Below, piece after piece: positions 1-12,186 of a stretch of 64,000 nt of DNA (position 1 is the first letter of the stretch; each line of letters opens with the position of its first letter). Under the pieces are notes generated by a model. It was not told the DNA's origin. It searched no databases and saw nothing but the letters and a program-made list of their open reading frames with translations. The DNA lies in the NCBI RefSeq assembly GCF_937616625.2, contig NC_065571.1, positions 26,920,201-26,984,200 of the forward strand. Direction: 5' to 3'. The position numbers and the translations under genes are program-made. The DNA comes from Mercurialis annua (Eukaryota; Streptophyta; Magnoliopsida; Malpighiales; Euphorbiaceae).

Positions 1-2329
1 TTCAAACGTTTTCCATTTTTAGCGATTGAAGCCAAACGTTTACAAACGTTACGAAATAAAACTAAGTGTTTCACCTTTTTAGCAATTTAAGCCAAACGTT
101 CACAAACATTACAACAAAATCAAGCGTTTCACCTTTTTAGCAATTTAAGCCACACGTTTACAAACGTTATGAAACAAATCCAAGCGTTCCACCATTTTAG
201 CTATTTAAGTCAAACGTTTGCAAATGTTATGAAACAAATCCAAATGTTTCACCTTTTAAGCGATTGAAGCCAAAAGTTTACAAACGTTACAAAACAAATC
301 CAAACGTTTCACCTTTTTAGCGGTTTAAGCCAAACATTTACAAAGATTATGAAACAAATCCAAATGTTTCCCATTTTTAAAGATTTAAGCCAAACGTTTA
401 CAAATGTTATAAAACAAAACCAAGCATTTCACCTTTTTAGCAATTTAAGCCAAACGTTTACAAACGTTACGAAACAAATCCAAGCGTTTCACATTTTTAG
501 CAATTTAAGTCAAACGTTTACATACGTTACAAAACAAAACCAAACGTTTAAAACGTTACAAAACAAATTCAAATGTTTCACATTTTTAGCGGTTAAAGCC
601 AAACGTTTACAAACGTTACGAAACAAAACCAAGCGTTTCACCTTTTTAGCAATTTAAACAGAACGTTTACAAACGTTACGAAACAAATCCAAGCTTTTCA
701 CCTTTTTAGCAATTTAAGCCAAACGTTTACAAACGTTGCGAAACATATCCAAGCGTTTCCCCATTTTAGCAATTTAAGCCAAACGTTTACAAACGTTACG
801 AAACAAATCCAAACGTTTCACCTTTTTAGCGATTTAAGCCAAACGTTTACAAACGTATCAAAACAAATCCACACGTTTCACCTTTTTAGCGATTTAAGCC
901 AAACATTTACAAAGGTTATGAAACAAATCAAAATATTTCACCTTTTTTGCAATTTAAGCCAAACGTTTTTAAACGTTAGTAAAAAAATCCAAGCGTTTCA
1001 CCTTTTTAGCATTCTAAGCCAAACGTTTACAAACATTACGAAACAAATCCAAGCGTTTCACCTTTTTAGCAATTTAAGCAAAACGTTTACAAACGTTACG
1101 AAACAAATCCAAACTTTTCACCTTTTTAGCGATATAACACAAACGTTTATACACGTTATGAAACAAATCCACACATTTCACCTTTTTAGAGATTTAAGCC
1201 AAACGTTTACAAACGTTACGAAAAAATCCAAACGTTTCCCCTTTTTAGCTATTTAAGCCAAACGTTTACAAACGTTACGAAACTAAACCAAACGTTTAAA
1301 ACGTTACCAAACAAATTCAAACGTTTTCCATTTTTATCGATTGAAGCCAAACGTTTACAAATGTTACGAAACAAAACCAAACGTTTCACCTTTTAAGCAA
1401 TTTAAGCCTAACGTTCACAAACATTACAACAAAACCAAACGTTTCACCTTTTTAGCAATTTAAGCCACACGTTTACAAACGTTATGAAACAAATTCAAGC
1501 ATTTCACCTTTTTAGCAATATTAGCCAAACGTTTTCAAATGTTACAAAACAAATCCAAACGTTTCACCTTTTTAGCGATTGAAGCCAAAAGTTTACAAAC
1601 GTTACCAAACAAATCCAAACGTTTCACCTTTTTAGCGGTTTAAGCCAAACATTTACAAAGGTTATGAAACAAATCCAAATGTTTCACATTTTTTATGATT
1701 TAAGCCAAACGTTTACAAACATTACGAAACAAAACCAAGCATTTCATATTTTTATCAATTTAAGCCAAACGTTTACAAACGTTACGAAACAAATCCAAAC
1801 GCTTCCCCTTTTTAGTGTTTTGAGACAAACATTTACAAACGTTAAAAAAAATCCAAATTTTGAACCTTTTTAGCGATTTAAGCCAAATGTTTACAAACGT
1901 TACGAAAAAATCCAAACGTTTCACTTTTTTAGCGATTTAAGCCAAACGTTTACAAACATTGAGAAACAAAAGTAAATATTTCAAACGTTGCGAAACAAAT
2001 TCAATCGTTTCACATTCTTTGTGATTTATGCCATACGTTTGCAAACGTTGCGAAACAAAACCAAGCGTTTCCTCTATTTAGAAATTAAAGCCAAATGGTT
2101 ACAAATGTTGCGAAACAAATCCAAGCGTTTCCCCTTTTTAGCAATTTAAGCCAAACGTTCACAAACATTACCAAATGAATCCAAACGTTTCACATTTTTA
2201 GTGATTTATGTCAAACGTTTACATACGTTACAAAACAAAACCAAACGTTTAAAACGTTACAAAACAAATTCAAACATTTCAACTTTTAAGCAATTTAAGC
2301 CAAAAGTTTAAAGCGTTACGAAATAAGTC

Positions 2330-5300
2330 CAAACGTTTTACATTCTTAGCGATTTAAGCCAAACCTTTTCAAATGTTAATAAACAAAACCAAATGTTTCA
2401 CCTTTTTAGCAATTTCAGTCAAACGTTTACAAATGTTTCGAAACAAATCCAAGCGTTTCACCTTTTTAGCAATTTAAGCCAATCGTTTACAAACGTTCTG
2501 AAACAAATCCAAGCGTTTCACCTTATTAGCAATTAAGCCAAACGTTTACAAACTTTACGAAACAAATCCAAGTGTTTCACCTTTTTAGCAAATTAAGCCG
2601 AACGTTTACAAAAGTTACAAAACAGATCCAAACGTTTCCCCTTTTTAGCGATTTAAGCCGAACGTTTACAAACGTTACGAAACAAAACCAAACATTTCGT
2701 CTTTAAAGCAATTTAAGCTAAACGTTTACAAACGTTACGAAAAAATTCAAACGTTTCACCTTTTTAGCGATTTAAGCCAAACGTTTACAAACATTACAAA
2801 TCAAAACCAAACGTTTAAAACATTACGAAACAAATTCTAACGTTTCACATTTTTAGCGTTTTAAGCCAAACGATTACAAACATTACGAAACAAAACCAAG
2901 CATTTCACCTTTTTATCAATTTAAGCAAAATGTTTACAAACATTACAAAACAAATCCAAGTGTTTCACCTTTTTAGCAATTTAAGACAAACGTTACGAAA
3001 AAAATCCAAACGTTTCCCCTTTGTTTAGAGATTTAAGCCAAACGTTTATAAACGTCAAGAAACAAATCCAAACGTTTCCCCTTCTTACCGATTTAAGCCA
3101 AACATTTACAAACGTTACGAAAGAAATTCAAACATTTTACATTTTTAGCGATTTAAGCCAAACGATTACAAACATTACCAAACAAATCCAAGCGTTTCAC
3201 CTTTTTAGCAATTTAAGTCAAACGTTTACAAACGTTGTGAAACAAATCCAAACGTTTCCCATAATAATTTAAGCTAAATATTTACAAACGTTACGAAACA
3301 AAACCAAGCGTTTCACCTTTTTAGCAATTTAAGCCAAACGTTTACAAATGTTAGGAAAAAAATCCAAACTTTTCACCTTTTTAGCGATTTAAGCAAAACG
3401 TTTACAAACGGTATGAAACAAATCCAAACATTTCACCTTTTTAGTGATTTAAGCCAAACGTTTACAAACGCTTAGAAACAAAATCAAACGTTTCCCCTCT
3501 TAGCGATTTAAGCCAAACGTTTACAAACGTTACGAAAAAATCGATATGTTTCACCTTTTTAGCTATTTAAGCTGAACGTTTACCAGCGTTACGAAACAAA
3601 ACCAAACGTTTAAAACGTTACCAAACAAATTCAAACGTTTCACATTTTTAGCGATTAAAGGAAAACGTCTACAAACGCTATGAAACAAAACCAAGCGTTT
3701 CACCTTTTTAGCAAATTAAGCCAAACGTTCACAAACGTTACAAAAGAAAACCAAGCGTTTCACCTTTTTAGCAATTTCAGCCAAACGTTTACAAACGTTA
3801 CGAAACAAATACAAGTGTTTCACCTTTTTAGTAATTTAAGCCAAACCTTTACAAACGTTACGAAACAAATCCAAGCGTTTCACCTTTTTAGCAATATAAG
3901 CGAAACGTTTACAAACTTTACAAAATAAATACAAAAGTTTCACCTTTTTAGTGATTCAAGCCAAACGTTTACAAACGGTACGAAACAAATCCAAACGTTT
4001 CACCTTTTTAGCAATTTAAGCCAAACATTTACAAACGCTACGAAACAAATCCAAACATTTCACCTTTTTAGAGATTTAAGCCAAACGTTTATAAAGGTTA
4101 TGAAACAAATCCAAATGTTTCAGCTTTTTAGCAATTTAAGTCAAACATTTACATACGTTACAAAACAAAACCAAACGTTTAAAATGTTACGAAACAAATC
4201 CAAGCGTTTCATATTTTTAGCGATTTAAGCCAAACATTTACAAACGTTACGAAAGAAAACCAAGCGTTTAACCTTTTTAGCAATTTAAGCCAAACGTTTA
4301 CAAACGTTGCGAAACAAATCCAAGTGTTTCACCGTTTTAGCAATTTAACCTAAACGTTTACAAACGTTACGCAACAAATCCAAACGTTTCACCTTTTTAG
4401 AGATTTAAGCCAAACCTTTATAAACGTTACGAAACAAAACCAAACGTTTAAAACGTTACGAAACAAATTCAAATGTTTCACATTTTTAGCAAATTAAGCC
4501 AAACGTTTACAGATGTTGCGAAACAAATCCAAGCTTTTCACCTTTTTAGCAATTTAAGCCAAATGTTTACTAACGTTACGAAACAAATCCAAACGTTTCA
4601 CCTTTTTAGCGATTTAAGCCAAACGTTTACAAACGATACGAAACAAATCCAAACGTTTTACCTTTTTAGCGATTTAAGCCAAACACTTACAAAGGTTATG
4701 AAACAAATCCAAATGTTTCATCTTTTTAGCAATTCAAGCCAAACGTTTACAAACGTTACTAAACAAATCCAAGCGTTTCACCTTTTTAGCAATTTAAGCC
4801 AAACATTTACAAACGTTGCGAAACAAATCCAAGCGTTTCCCCTATTTAGCAATTTAAGCCAAAACGTTTGCAAGCGTTACAAAACAAATCCAAATGGTTC
4901 ACCTTATTAGCGATTTAAGCCAAACGTTTACAAACATTACAAAACAAATCCAAACGTTTCCCCTTTTTTGCGATTGAAGCCAAACGTTTACAAATGTTAC
5001 GAAGCAAATCCAAATGTTTCACCTTTTTAGCAATTAAGCCAAACATTTACAAACGTTACGAAACAAATTCAAACGTTTCACCTATTTAGCGATTTAAGCC
5101 GAACGTTAACAAAGGTTATGAAACAAATCCAAATTTTTCAACTTTTTAGCCATTTAAGCCAAACGTTTATAAACGTTACAAAACAAATCCAACCGTTTTA
5201 CCTTTTTAGTGATTTAAGCCGAACGTTAACAAACGCTACGAAACAAATCCAAACGTTTCACCTTTTTGGCGATTTAAGCCAAACGTTTACAAACGTTACG

Positions 5301-6900
5301 AAACAAAACCAAAAGTTTAAAACGTTATGAAATAAATCCAAACGTTTCACATTCTTAGCGAATTAAGCCAAACCTTTTCAAATGTTAATAAACAAAACCA
5401 AGTGTTTCACCTTTTTAGCAATTTAAGCCAATCGTATAGAAACGTTCCGAAACAAATCCAAGCGTTTCACCTTTTTAGTAATTAAGCCAAACGTTTACAA
5501 ATGTTCCGAAACAAATCCAAGTGTTTCACCTTTTTAGCAATTTAAGCCGAACGTTTACAAACGTTACAAAACAAATCCAAACGTTTCCCCTTTTTAGCGA
5601 TTTAAGCCGAACGTTTACAAACGTTACGAAACAAAACCAAACATTTCACCTTTTAAGCGATTTAAGCCAAACGTATACAAACGTTACTAAGAAATTCAAA
5701 CGTTTCACCTTTTTAGCGATTTAAGCCAAACATTTACAAATGTTACAAATCAAAACCAAATGTTTAAAACGTTACGAAACAAATTCTAACGTATCACATT
5801 TTTAGCGTTTTAAGCCAAATGATTACAAACGTCACGAAACAAAACCAAGCGTTTAACCTTTTTAGCAATTTAAGCAAAACGTTTACAAACATTACAAAAT
5901 AAATCCAAGTGTTTCACCTTATTAGTAATTTAAGACAAACGTTTGCAAAGGTTACGAAAGAAATCCAAACGTTTCCCGTTTTTAGTGATTTAAGCCAAAC
6001 GTTTATTAACGTTATGAAACAAATCCAAAAGTTTCACCTTTTTACCGATTTAAACCTAATGATTACAAACGTTACGAAACAAAACCAATCGTTTTACCTT
6101 TTTAGCAATTTAAGCCAGATGTTCACAAATATTACAAAACAAATCCAAGCGTTTCACCTTTTTAGCAATTTAAGCCAAACGTTTACAAACATTATGAAAC
6201 ATATCCAAACGTTTCCCATCCTAATTTAAGCCAAATATTTACAAACGATACGAAATAATACCAAGCGTTTTACCTTTTTAGCAATTTAAGCCAAACGTTT
6301 ACAAACTTTACGAAACAAATCCAAACTTTTCACCTTTTAAGCGATTTAAGCCAAACGTTTACAAACGATATGAAACAAATCCAAACGTTGCACCTTTTTA
6401 GTGATTGAAGCAAAACGTTTACAAAGGCTACGAAACAAAACCAAACGTTTCCCCTTTTAGATATTTAAGCCAAACGTTTACAAACGTGACGAAAAAATCC
6501 AAACGTTTCACATTTTTAGCGATTTAAGCCAAACGTTTACAAGCGTTACGAAACAAAACCAAACGTTTAAAACGTTACCAAACAAATTCAAACGTTTCAC
6601 ATTATTAGCTATTTAAGTCAAACGTTTACAAACGTTATGAAACAAAACCAAGCGTTTCACCTGTTTAGCAAATTAAGCCAAACGTTCACAAACGTTACAA
6701 AACAAAGCCAAGCGTTTCACCTTTTTAGCAATTTCAGCCAAACGTTTACAAACGTTATGAAACAAAACAAATCGTTTCACCCTATTAGCAATTTAAGCCA
6801 AACGTTTACAAACTTTACGAAACAAATCCAAAAGTTTCACCTTTTTAGCGATGGAAGCCAAACGTTTACAAACGTTATGAAACAAATCCAAACGTTTCAC
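2330..6900. repeat. ~3-kb duplicated segment inside the left array
   Basis: Rare variants recur in the same order about 2.96-3.0 kb apart. CATTCTTAGCG followed by AAACCTTTTCAAATGTTAAT lies near 2341 and again near 5351. A shortened monomer with CGTTTCCCAT followed by AATTTAAG lies near 3255 and again near 6210. The monomer run starting ATGAAACAAAACCAAGCG lies at 3680 and at 6637. This indicates an old tandem duplication, about 2330-3950 and 5330-6900, now diverged by scattered substitutions. The block edges are approximate. Confidence 0.7.
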
Positions 6901-9900
6901 CTTTTTAGCGATTTAAGCCAAACGTTTACAAACGCTACGAAACAAATCCAAACGTTTCGCCTTTTTAGAGATTTAAGCCAAACGTTTACAAAGGTTAAGA
7001 AACAAATCCAAATGTTTCACATTTTTAGCGATTTATGCCAAACGTTTACAAACGTTACCAAACAAATCCAAGCGTTTCACCTTTTTAGCGATTTAAGCCA
7101 AACGTTATGAATCAAATCCAAACGTTTCACCTTTTTAGCGATTTCAGCCAAATGTTTACAAACGCTGCGAAACAAATCCAAGCCTTGCACCTTTTTAGCA
7201 ATTTAAGCCAAACGTTTACAAACGTTACAAAACAAATCCAAACGTTTCACCTTTTTAGCGATTTAAGCCAAACATTTACAAAGGTTATGAAACAAATCCA
7301 AACGTTTCAATTTTTTAGCATTTGAAGACAAACGTTACGAAACAAATCCAAGCGTTTCACCTTTTTAGAAATTTAAGCCAAACATTTACAAACGTTACGA
7401 AACAAATCCAAACATTTCACCTTTTTAGAGATTTAAGCCAAACGTTTACAAACGTTACCAAATAAATCCAAATGTTTCACCTTTTTAGAGATTTAAACCA
7501 ATCGTTTACAAAGGCTATGAAACAAGTCCAAACATTTCACCTTTTTAGCCATTTAAGCCAAACGTTTACAAATGTTTCATAACAAATCCAAGCGTTTCAC
7601 CTTTTTAGTAATTTAAACAAAATGTTTACAAACGTTATAATCCAAGTGTTTCACCTTTTTAGCGATTTAACCCAAACGTTTACAAACGTTACGAAACAAA
7701 TCCAAGTGTTTCACCTTTTTAGCGATTTAAGCCAAACGTTTACATACGTTATGAATGAAATCTAAACGTTTCACCTTTTTAGCGATTTAAGCCAAACGTT
7801 TACATACGTTATGAATGAAATCTAAACGTTTCACCTTTTAAGCGATTTAAGACAAATGTTTACAAACGTTACGAAACAAATCCAAACGTTCCACCTTTTT
7901 AGCGATTTAAGCCAAATGTTTACAAACGTTATGAAACAAATAAAAATGTTTCCCCATTTTAGCGATTTAAGCCAAACTTGTAAAACGTTACGAAACAAAT
8001 GTAAACGGATAACCTTTTTAGCAATTTAAGCCAAACGTTTACAAACGTTACGAAACAAATCCAAACGTTTCACATTATTAGCGATTGAAGTGAAACGTTT
8101 ATAGACGTTACGAAACAAATCCAAACGTTTCCCATATCAATTTAAGACAAACATTTATAAACGTTACGAAATAAAACCAAGCGTTTCACCTTTTTAGAAA
8201 TTTAAGCCAAACGTTTACAAACGTTACGAAGCAAATCCTAACTTTTCATCTTTTTAGCGATTTAAGCCAAACGTTTACAAACGGTACGAAACAAATCCAA
8301 ACGTTTCACCTTTTTAGCGATTTAAGTCAAACATTTACAAACGCTACGAAACAAATCCAAACGTTTCCCCTTTTTAGCAATTTAAGCAAAACGTTTACAA
8401 ACGTTACGAAACAAATCCAAACGTTTCACCTTTTTAGAGATTTAAGCCAAACGTTTGCAAAGGTTACGAAAAAATCCAAACGTTTCCCCTTTTTAGCGAT
8501 TTAAGCCAAACGTTTATAAACGTTATGAAACAAATCCAAATATTTCACCTTTGTACAGATTTAAGCCAAATGTTTACAAACGTTATGAAAAATTCCAAAT
8601 GTTTCACCTTTATAGCGATTTAAGCCAAATGTTTAAAACGTTACGAAACAAATTCAAACGTTTTCCATTTTAGCGATTTGAGCCAAACGTTTACAAACGT
8701 TATGAAACTAAACCAAGCGTTTCACCTTTTTAGCAATTTAAGCCAAACGTTCACAAACATTACAGAAGAAATCCAAGCGTTTCACCATTTTAGCAATATA
8801 AGCCAAATGTTTACAAAAGTTACAAAACAAATCCAAGCGTTTCAACTTTTTAGCAATTTAAGCCAAATGTTTGCAAACGTTACGAAACAAATCCAAACGT
8901 TTCGCCTTTTTAGCGACTGAAGTCAAACGATTACAAACATTACGAAACAAATCCAAACGTTTCACCTTTTTAGCAGTTTAAGCCAAACATTTAAAAAGGC
9001 TATGAAACAAATCCAAATATTTCACATTTTTAGTTATTTAAGCCAAACGTTTACAAACATTACGAAACAAAACCAAGCGTTTAACCTTTTTACCAACATA
9101 AGCCAAACATTTACAAACATTACGAAACAAATCCAAGCGTTTCACCATTTTAGCAATTTAAGCCAAACGTTTACAAACGTTACGAAACAAATCCAAATGT
9201 TTCCCTTTTTTAGCGATTTAAGCCAAACGTTACGAAACAAATCCAAACGTTGAACCTTTTTTAGCGTTTTAAGACAAATGTTTACAAACGTTACAAAACA
9301 AATCTAAACGTTGAACCTTTTTAGCGATTTAAGCCAAATGTTTACAAATGTTACGAAAAAATCCAAATGTTTCACCTTTTTAGCGCCAAACGTTTACAAA
9401 CTTTACGAAACAAAACCAAACGTTTAAAACTTTACGAAACAAATTCAAACGTTTCCCATTGTTAGTGATTTAAACCAAACGTTTACAAATGTTACGAAAC
9501 AAAACCAAGCGTTTCACCTTATTAGCAATTTAAGCTAAACGTTAACAAACATTACAAAAGAAATCCAAGCGTTTCACTTTTTTAGCAATTTAAGCCAAAC
9601 ATTTAAAAACATTACAAAACAAATCCAAACCTTTTTAGCAATTTAAGTCAAACGTTTACATACGTTATGAAACAAAACCAAACGTTTAAAACGTTACGAA
9701 ATAAATTCCAACGTTTCACATTTTTAGCGATTTAAGCCAAACGTTTACAAACGTTACGAAACAAAACCAAGCGTTTCACCTTTGTAGCAATTTAATCCAA
9801 ATGTTTACAAACATTACGAAACAAAACCAAGCATTTCACCTTTTTATCAATTTAAGCCAAACGTTTACAAACGTTACGAAACAAATCCAAACATTTCACC

Positions 9901-10064
9901 TTTTTAGCAATTTAGGCCATACGTTTACAAACGTTACGAAACAACTCCAAACGTTTTCCCTTTTTAGCGATTTAAGCCAAACGTTTACAAACGTTACGAA
10001 ACAAAACCAAACGTTTAAAACGTTACGAAACAAATTCAAACGTTTCCCATTTTTAGTGATTTAA

Positions 10065-10069
10065 GCCAA
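10065..10069. repeat. Left target-site duplication of the first LTR (GCCAA)
   Basis: GCCAA precedes the TG end of the element, and GTCAA at 12029-12033 follows its CA end. The 4/5 match fits a 5-bp duplication with one later change. Both AAGCCAAACG and AAGTCAAACG are common at this monomer position. Confidence 0.65.
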
Positions 10070-10496
10070 TGTTGGCGTAGCGGGAGGCGCGGGTCCGGAT
10101 CGTATATTTCAATTCAAAATCGAAATTCCAACAATTCGGATCCTAAAGTTGATCATATCAACAACAAATGGATCATCGTATCATTGTATGAAGAATACCT
10201 ATGTCGATTCTCCAACGATTCTTGTAGTCCCGAAAGTACGGCGACCTCAAGCTCGTCCACACAAGTATGCGTTCGATTGAATCCTCGCCTTGAAGTAATC
10301 CGTAAGAGTTCCTCTTGCAGAGCAGCCCTAAGCTCAAACTCTCGCCGCGATCACTACCTTGCTCGGATATATGAAAAACGTCGCCAAGTTTTTCCCGTGA
10401 TAGATGAATACTTGAACTCCTTCAAGTTCTCTCTCTCTACAACTTTGTAGTGAGATGTGTGTTGTGTGTTGTGTTGAAATGAGCAAGGACATGCTC

Positions 10497-10504
10497 TATT
10501 TATA
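10497..10504 (-). promoter_or_regulatory. TATA box of the LTR promoter
   Basis: TATAAATA on the minus strand within CCTATAAATAGAGCATG is a textbook plant core promoter. It is followed downstream on the minus strand by the A/C-rich AACACAACACACAACACAC tract and then the presumed R/U5 leader. Transcription would run toward lower coordinates. Whether it is active inside satellite heterochromatin cannot be seen. Confidence 0.7.
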
Positions 10505-10572
10505 GGCTAGAGCATGTCTTAAGAATGCAACACCTTGCATGCTAGGTGTCACACACCAAGCAAAGGTGTTGC

Positions 10573-10598
10573 CACCACATGACACCTTTCATGTGGTG
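10573..10598. promoter_or_regulatory. Perfect 10-bp palindrome upstream of the LTR TATA box
   Basis: CACCACATGA at 10573-10582 and TCATGTGGTG at 10589-10598 are exact reverse complements around a 6-base centre. The site lies about 70-100 bp upstream of the TATA box on the minus strand. It is followed to about 10690 by several TGACATCA/GATGTCA-type elements resembling TGAC-core bZIP sites. An enhancer role in U3 is inferred from position only. Confidence 0.5.
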
Positions 10599-10780
10599 AC
10601 ATCACATAGGTGACATCATATAGGTGATGTCATCATATGACATCCCATATATGACATAAGCTTATCTCATCATCACCATGACATCATCATTCCATTAACT
10701 TATGATTAGTGCTTTAAGTATCATTAATTACACAAATTAATTACTTAAGCCTTCTAATCATAAAACTTGGTTAAAATATA

Positions 10781-10889
10781 ATTAGGTTCCTACTAATTTA
10801 TAACTCTTATAAATTAGTCCCTAATTAACTTGGACATAGTACAATTAGGTTCCTACTAATTTATAACTCTTACAAATTAGTCCCTAATT
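10781..10889. repeat. 46-bp direct repeat inside U3 of the first LTR
   Basis: A 46-bp unit beginning ATTAGGTTCCTACTAATT and ending AGTCCCTAATT occurs at 10781-10826 and again at 10844-10889, a period of 63 bp, with one visible mismatch (TTATAAA against TTACAAA). It is a local tandem duplication within the element. Confidence 0.85.
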
Positions 10890-12186
10890 TGTACTTGTTT
10901 TTCATCTTAGATTAATTTCCGAGATATGCTAGTATCTATATGAAATCCATCTTTCGTAAACTGAATCGGTTGCACACTCTATTGTGTGTGACTAACTAGG
11001 TTCACATCTATATGGCAACGAGAGACATAAGAAACGCCTTTCTTATATATTAAATAATTAAATCCCATTTAATTATTAATTCTCGTAGATCGAGAGTGAC
11101 GTCTAGCAACATATCACGACCCCCAAAATAGAGATGAATGTTTCGATGCATTCTTTTTGAACCAATGTTCATAATTACCGTACACTCAAAATTCCCTTCA
11201 TCTTAGATTCCAATCTCGACTAGTGTCATGGTTAAGTCAAACACTGTATGTCTTGATTATATGACCTCATCTCCCAGTTCTAATTCTTGATAAATATGAC
11301 CTCCACTAGAAACAACTTTCTATGTAAGTCATATACACCTGCGCAGGTTTTATCATCCATCAAGAACAATTTGAGATAGCATAGAATCTTGTCTCCGTTC
11401 ATCCAGAGTGATGAATCCTTTCTAGGTTAAACCCCTATCTCCATATACAACTAACTAGAGCCAACACATCCCGCGGCTCTAGCTCATGAAAGATCTAGAG
11501 TTAAGGAGTATCAAACTCTAATCACCTATATACAAGATAGTTTCACCGCAAGTCAAAGGACATATGTACAATTATGAACTAGATGACATTAAATTGACTT
11601 TAATGAATTACCATGTATAAGTCATCTAGCGTCACTTGTTCGACTCACTCAACACCTTGAGTGTCCACATGTTTATTCCGATCCCCATCAAGTAGTATGA
11701 GACTCACTACTTCCTATAATTAGTAACTCTTTACTAATCAAGAGAATAAACAGAGGTGACGATCTTTCTGGGATAATGCAATGCCCTTATTCGCAGGACC
11801 CCATCGATCGCGAACGGTTATTTAGATCACTTGTATAAAAGAATCTGTCCCTCATATTCTTAACACCTTAAGAATAGATTCTACCACAATGTGATAAGGA
11901 CAATACGTAATACATGAACACTTAGTTGATGAGACACTTAGTTAAAATAGAACATATATATCTTTGCCATTGGGATTAGTTCTACAAATATACACGATCA
12001 AATGGCCCTAGGGCATATACTACTAACAGTCAAACGTTTACAAATGTTACGAAACAAAATCAAGTGTTTCACCTTTTTAGCAATTTAAGCCAAACGTTTA
12101 CAAACGTTGCGAAACAAATCCAAGCGTTTCACCTTTTTAGCAATTTAATCCAAACATTTACAAACATTGCGAAACAAATCGAAGTC

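Larger units (their letters stand above)
1..10069. repeat. 60-bp satellite array, left heterogeneous block
   Basis: Uninterrupted head-to-tail copies of a 60-bp AT-rich monomer fill this stretch, roughly 168 copies, all in one orientation. Each copy carries the dyad AACGTTTACAAACGTT, then a GAAACAAATCC segment, a second AAACGTTT, a T-tract (CCTTTTTAGC) and GATTTAAGCC. Copies differ from one another at many places, mostly CG to TG or CA. Half-length monomers of about 29 bp (AACGTTTAAAACGTTACG type) interrupt the register, for example near 541, 1285, 2250, 2810, 3605, 4170, 4445, 5310, 5760 and 6555. Single-base and 2-9 base indels also occur. Reading frames are opened by the 20-codon period and broken by these indels, so none is taken as a gene. 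The family is unknown to me; the tandem structure itself is certain. Confidence 0.97.
10070..12028 (-). mobile_element. Solo LTR, Ty1/copia-like, minus strand
   Basis: Non-satellite DNA of 1959 bp interrupts a monomer between AAGCCAA and GTCAAACG. It has TG..CA ends, with imperfect terminal inversion (TGTTGG at the left, CTAACA at the right), and a probable 5-bp target duplication. On the minus strand it begins TGTTAGTAGTATATGCCC and ends near CCCGCTACGCCAACA. It has a TATA box (TATAAATA) about 430 bp before its 3' end, which is the usual U3-R-U5 arrangement. There is no second LTR, primer-binding site, gag or pol inside, so it is best read as a solo LTR left by LTR-LTR recombination. The length and the TATGCCCTAG-like start recall Angela-type copia LTRs; this lineage call is from memory and weak. 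An 88-codon plus-strand frame at 10184-10450 is antisense to R/U5 and is not a gene. Confidence 0.85.

Noticed and set aside
349..9253. Many plus-strand frames of 60-157 codons with MKQIQAFHLFSNLSQTFTNV-like repeats
   Set aside because: They are the stop-free frame of a noncoding 60-bp satellite. They start and stop wherever indels or variant monomers fall, have no conserved ends, and the DNA between them is the same satellite.
10184..10450. 88-codon plus-strand frame without satellite repeats
   Set aside because: It lies antisense to the R/U5 part of a minus-strand LTR downstream of its TATA box, with no recognisable domain and no ribosomal or splice context.
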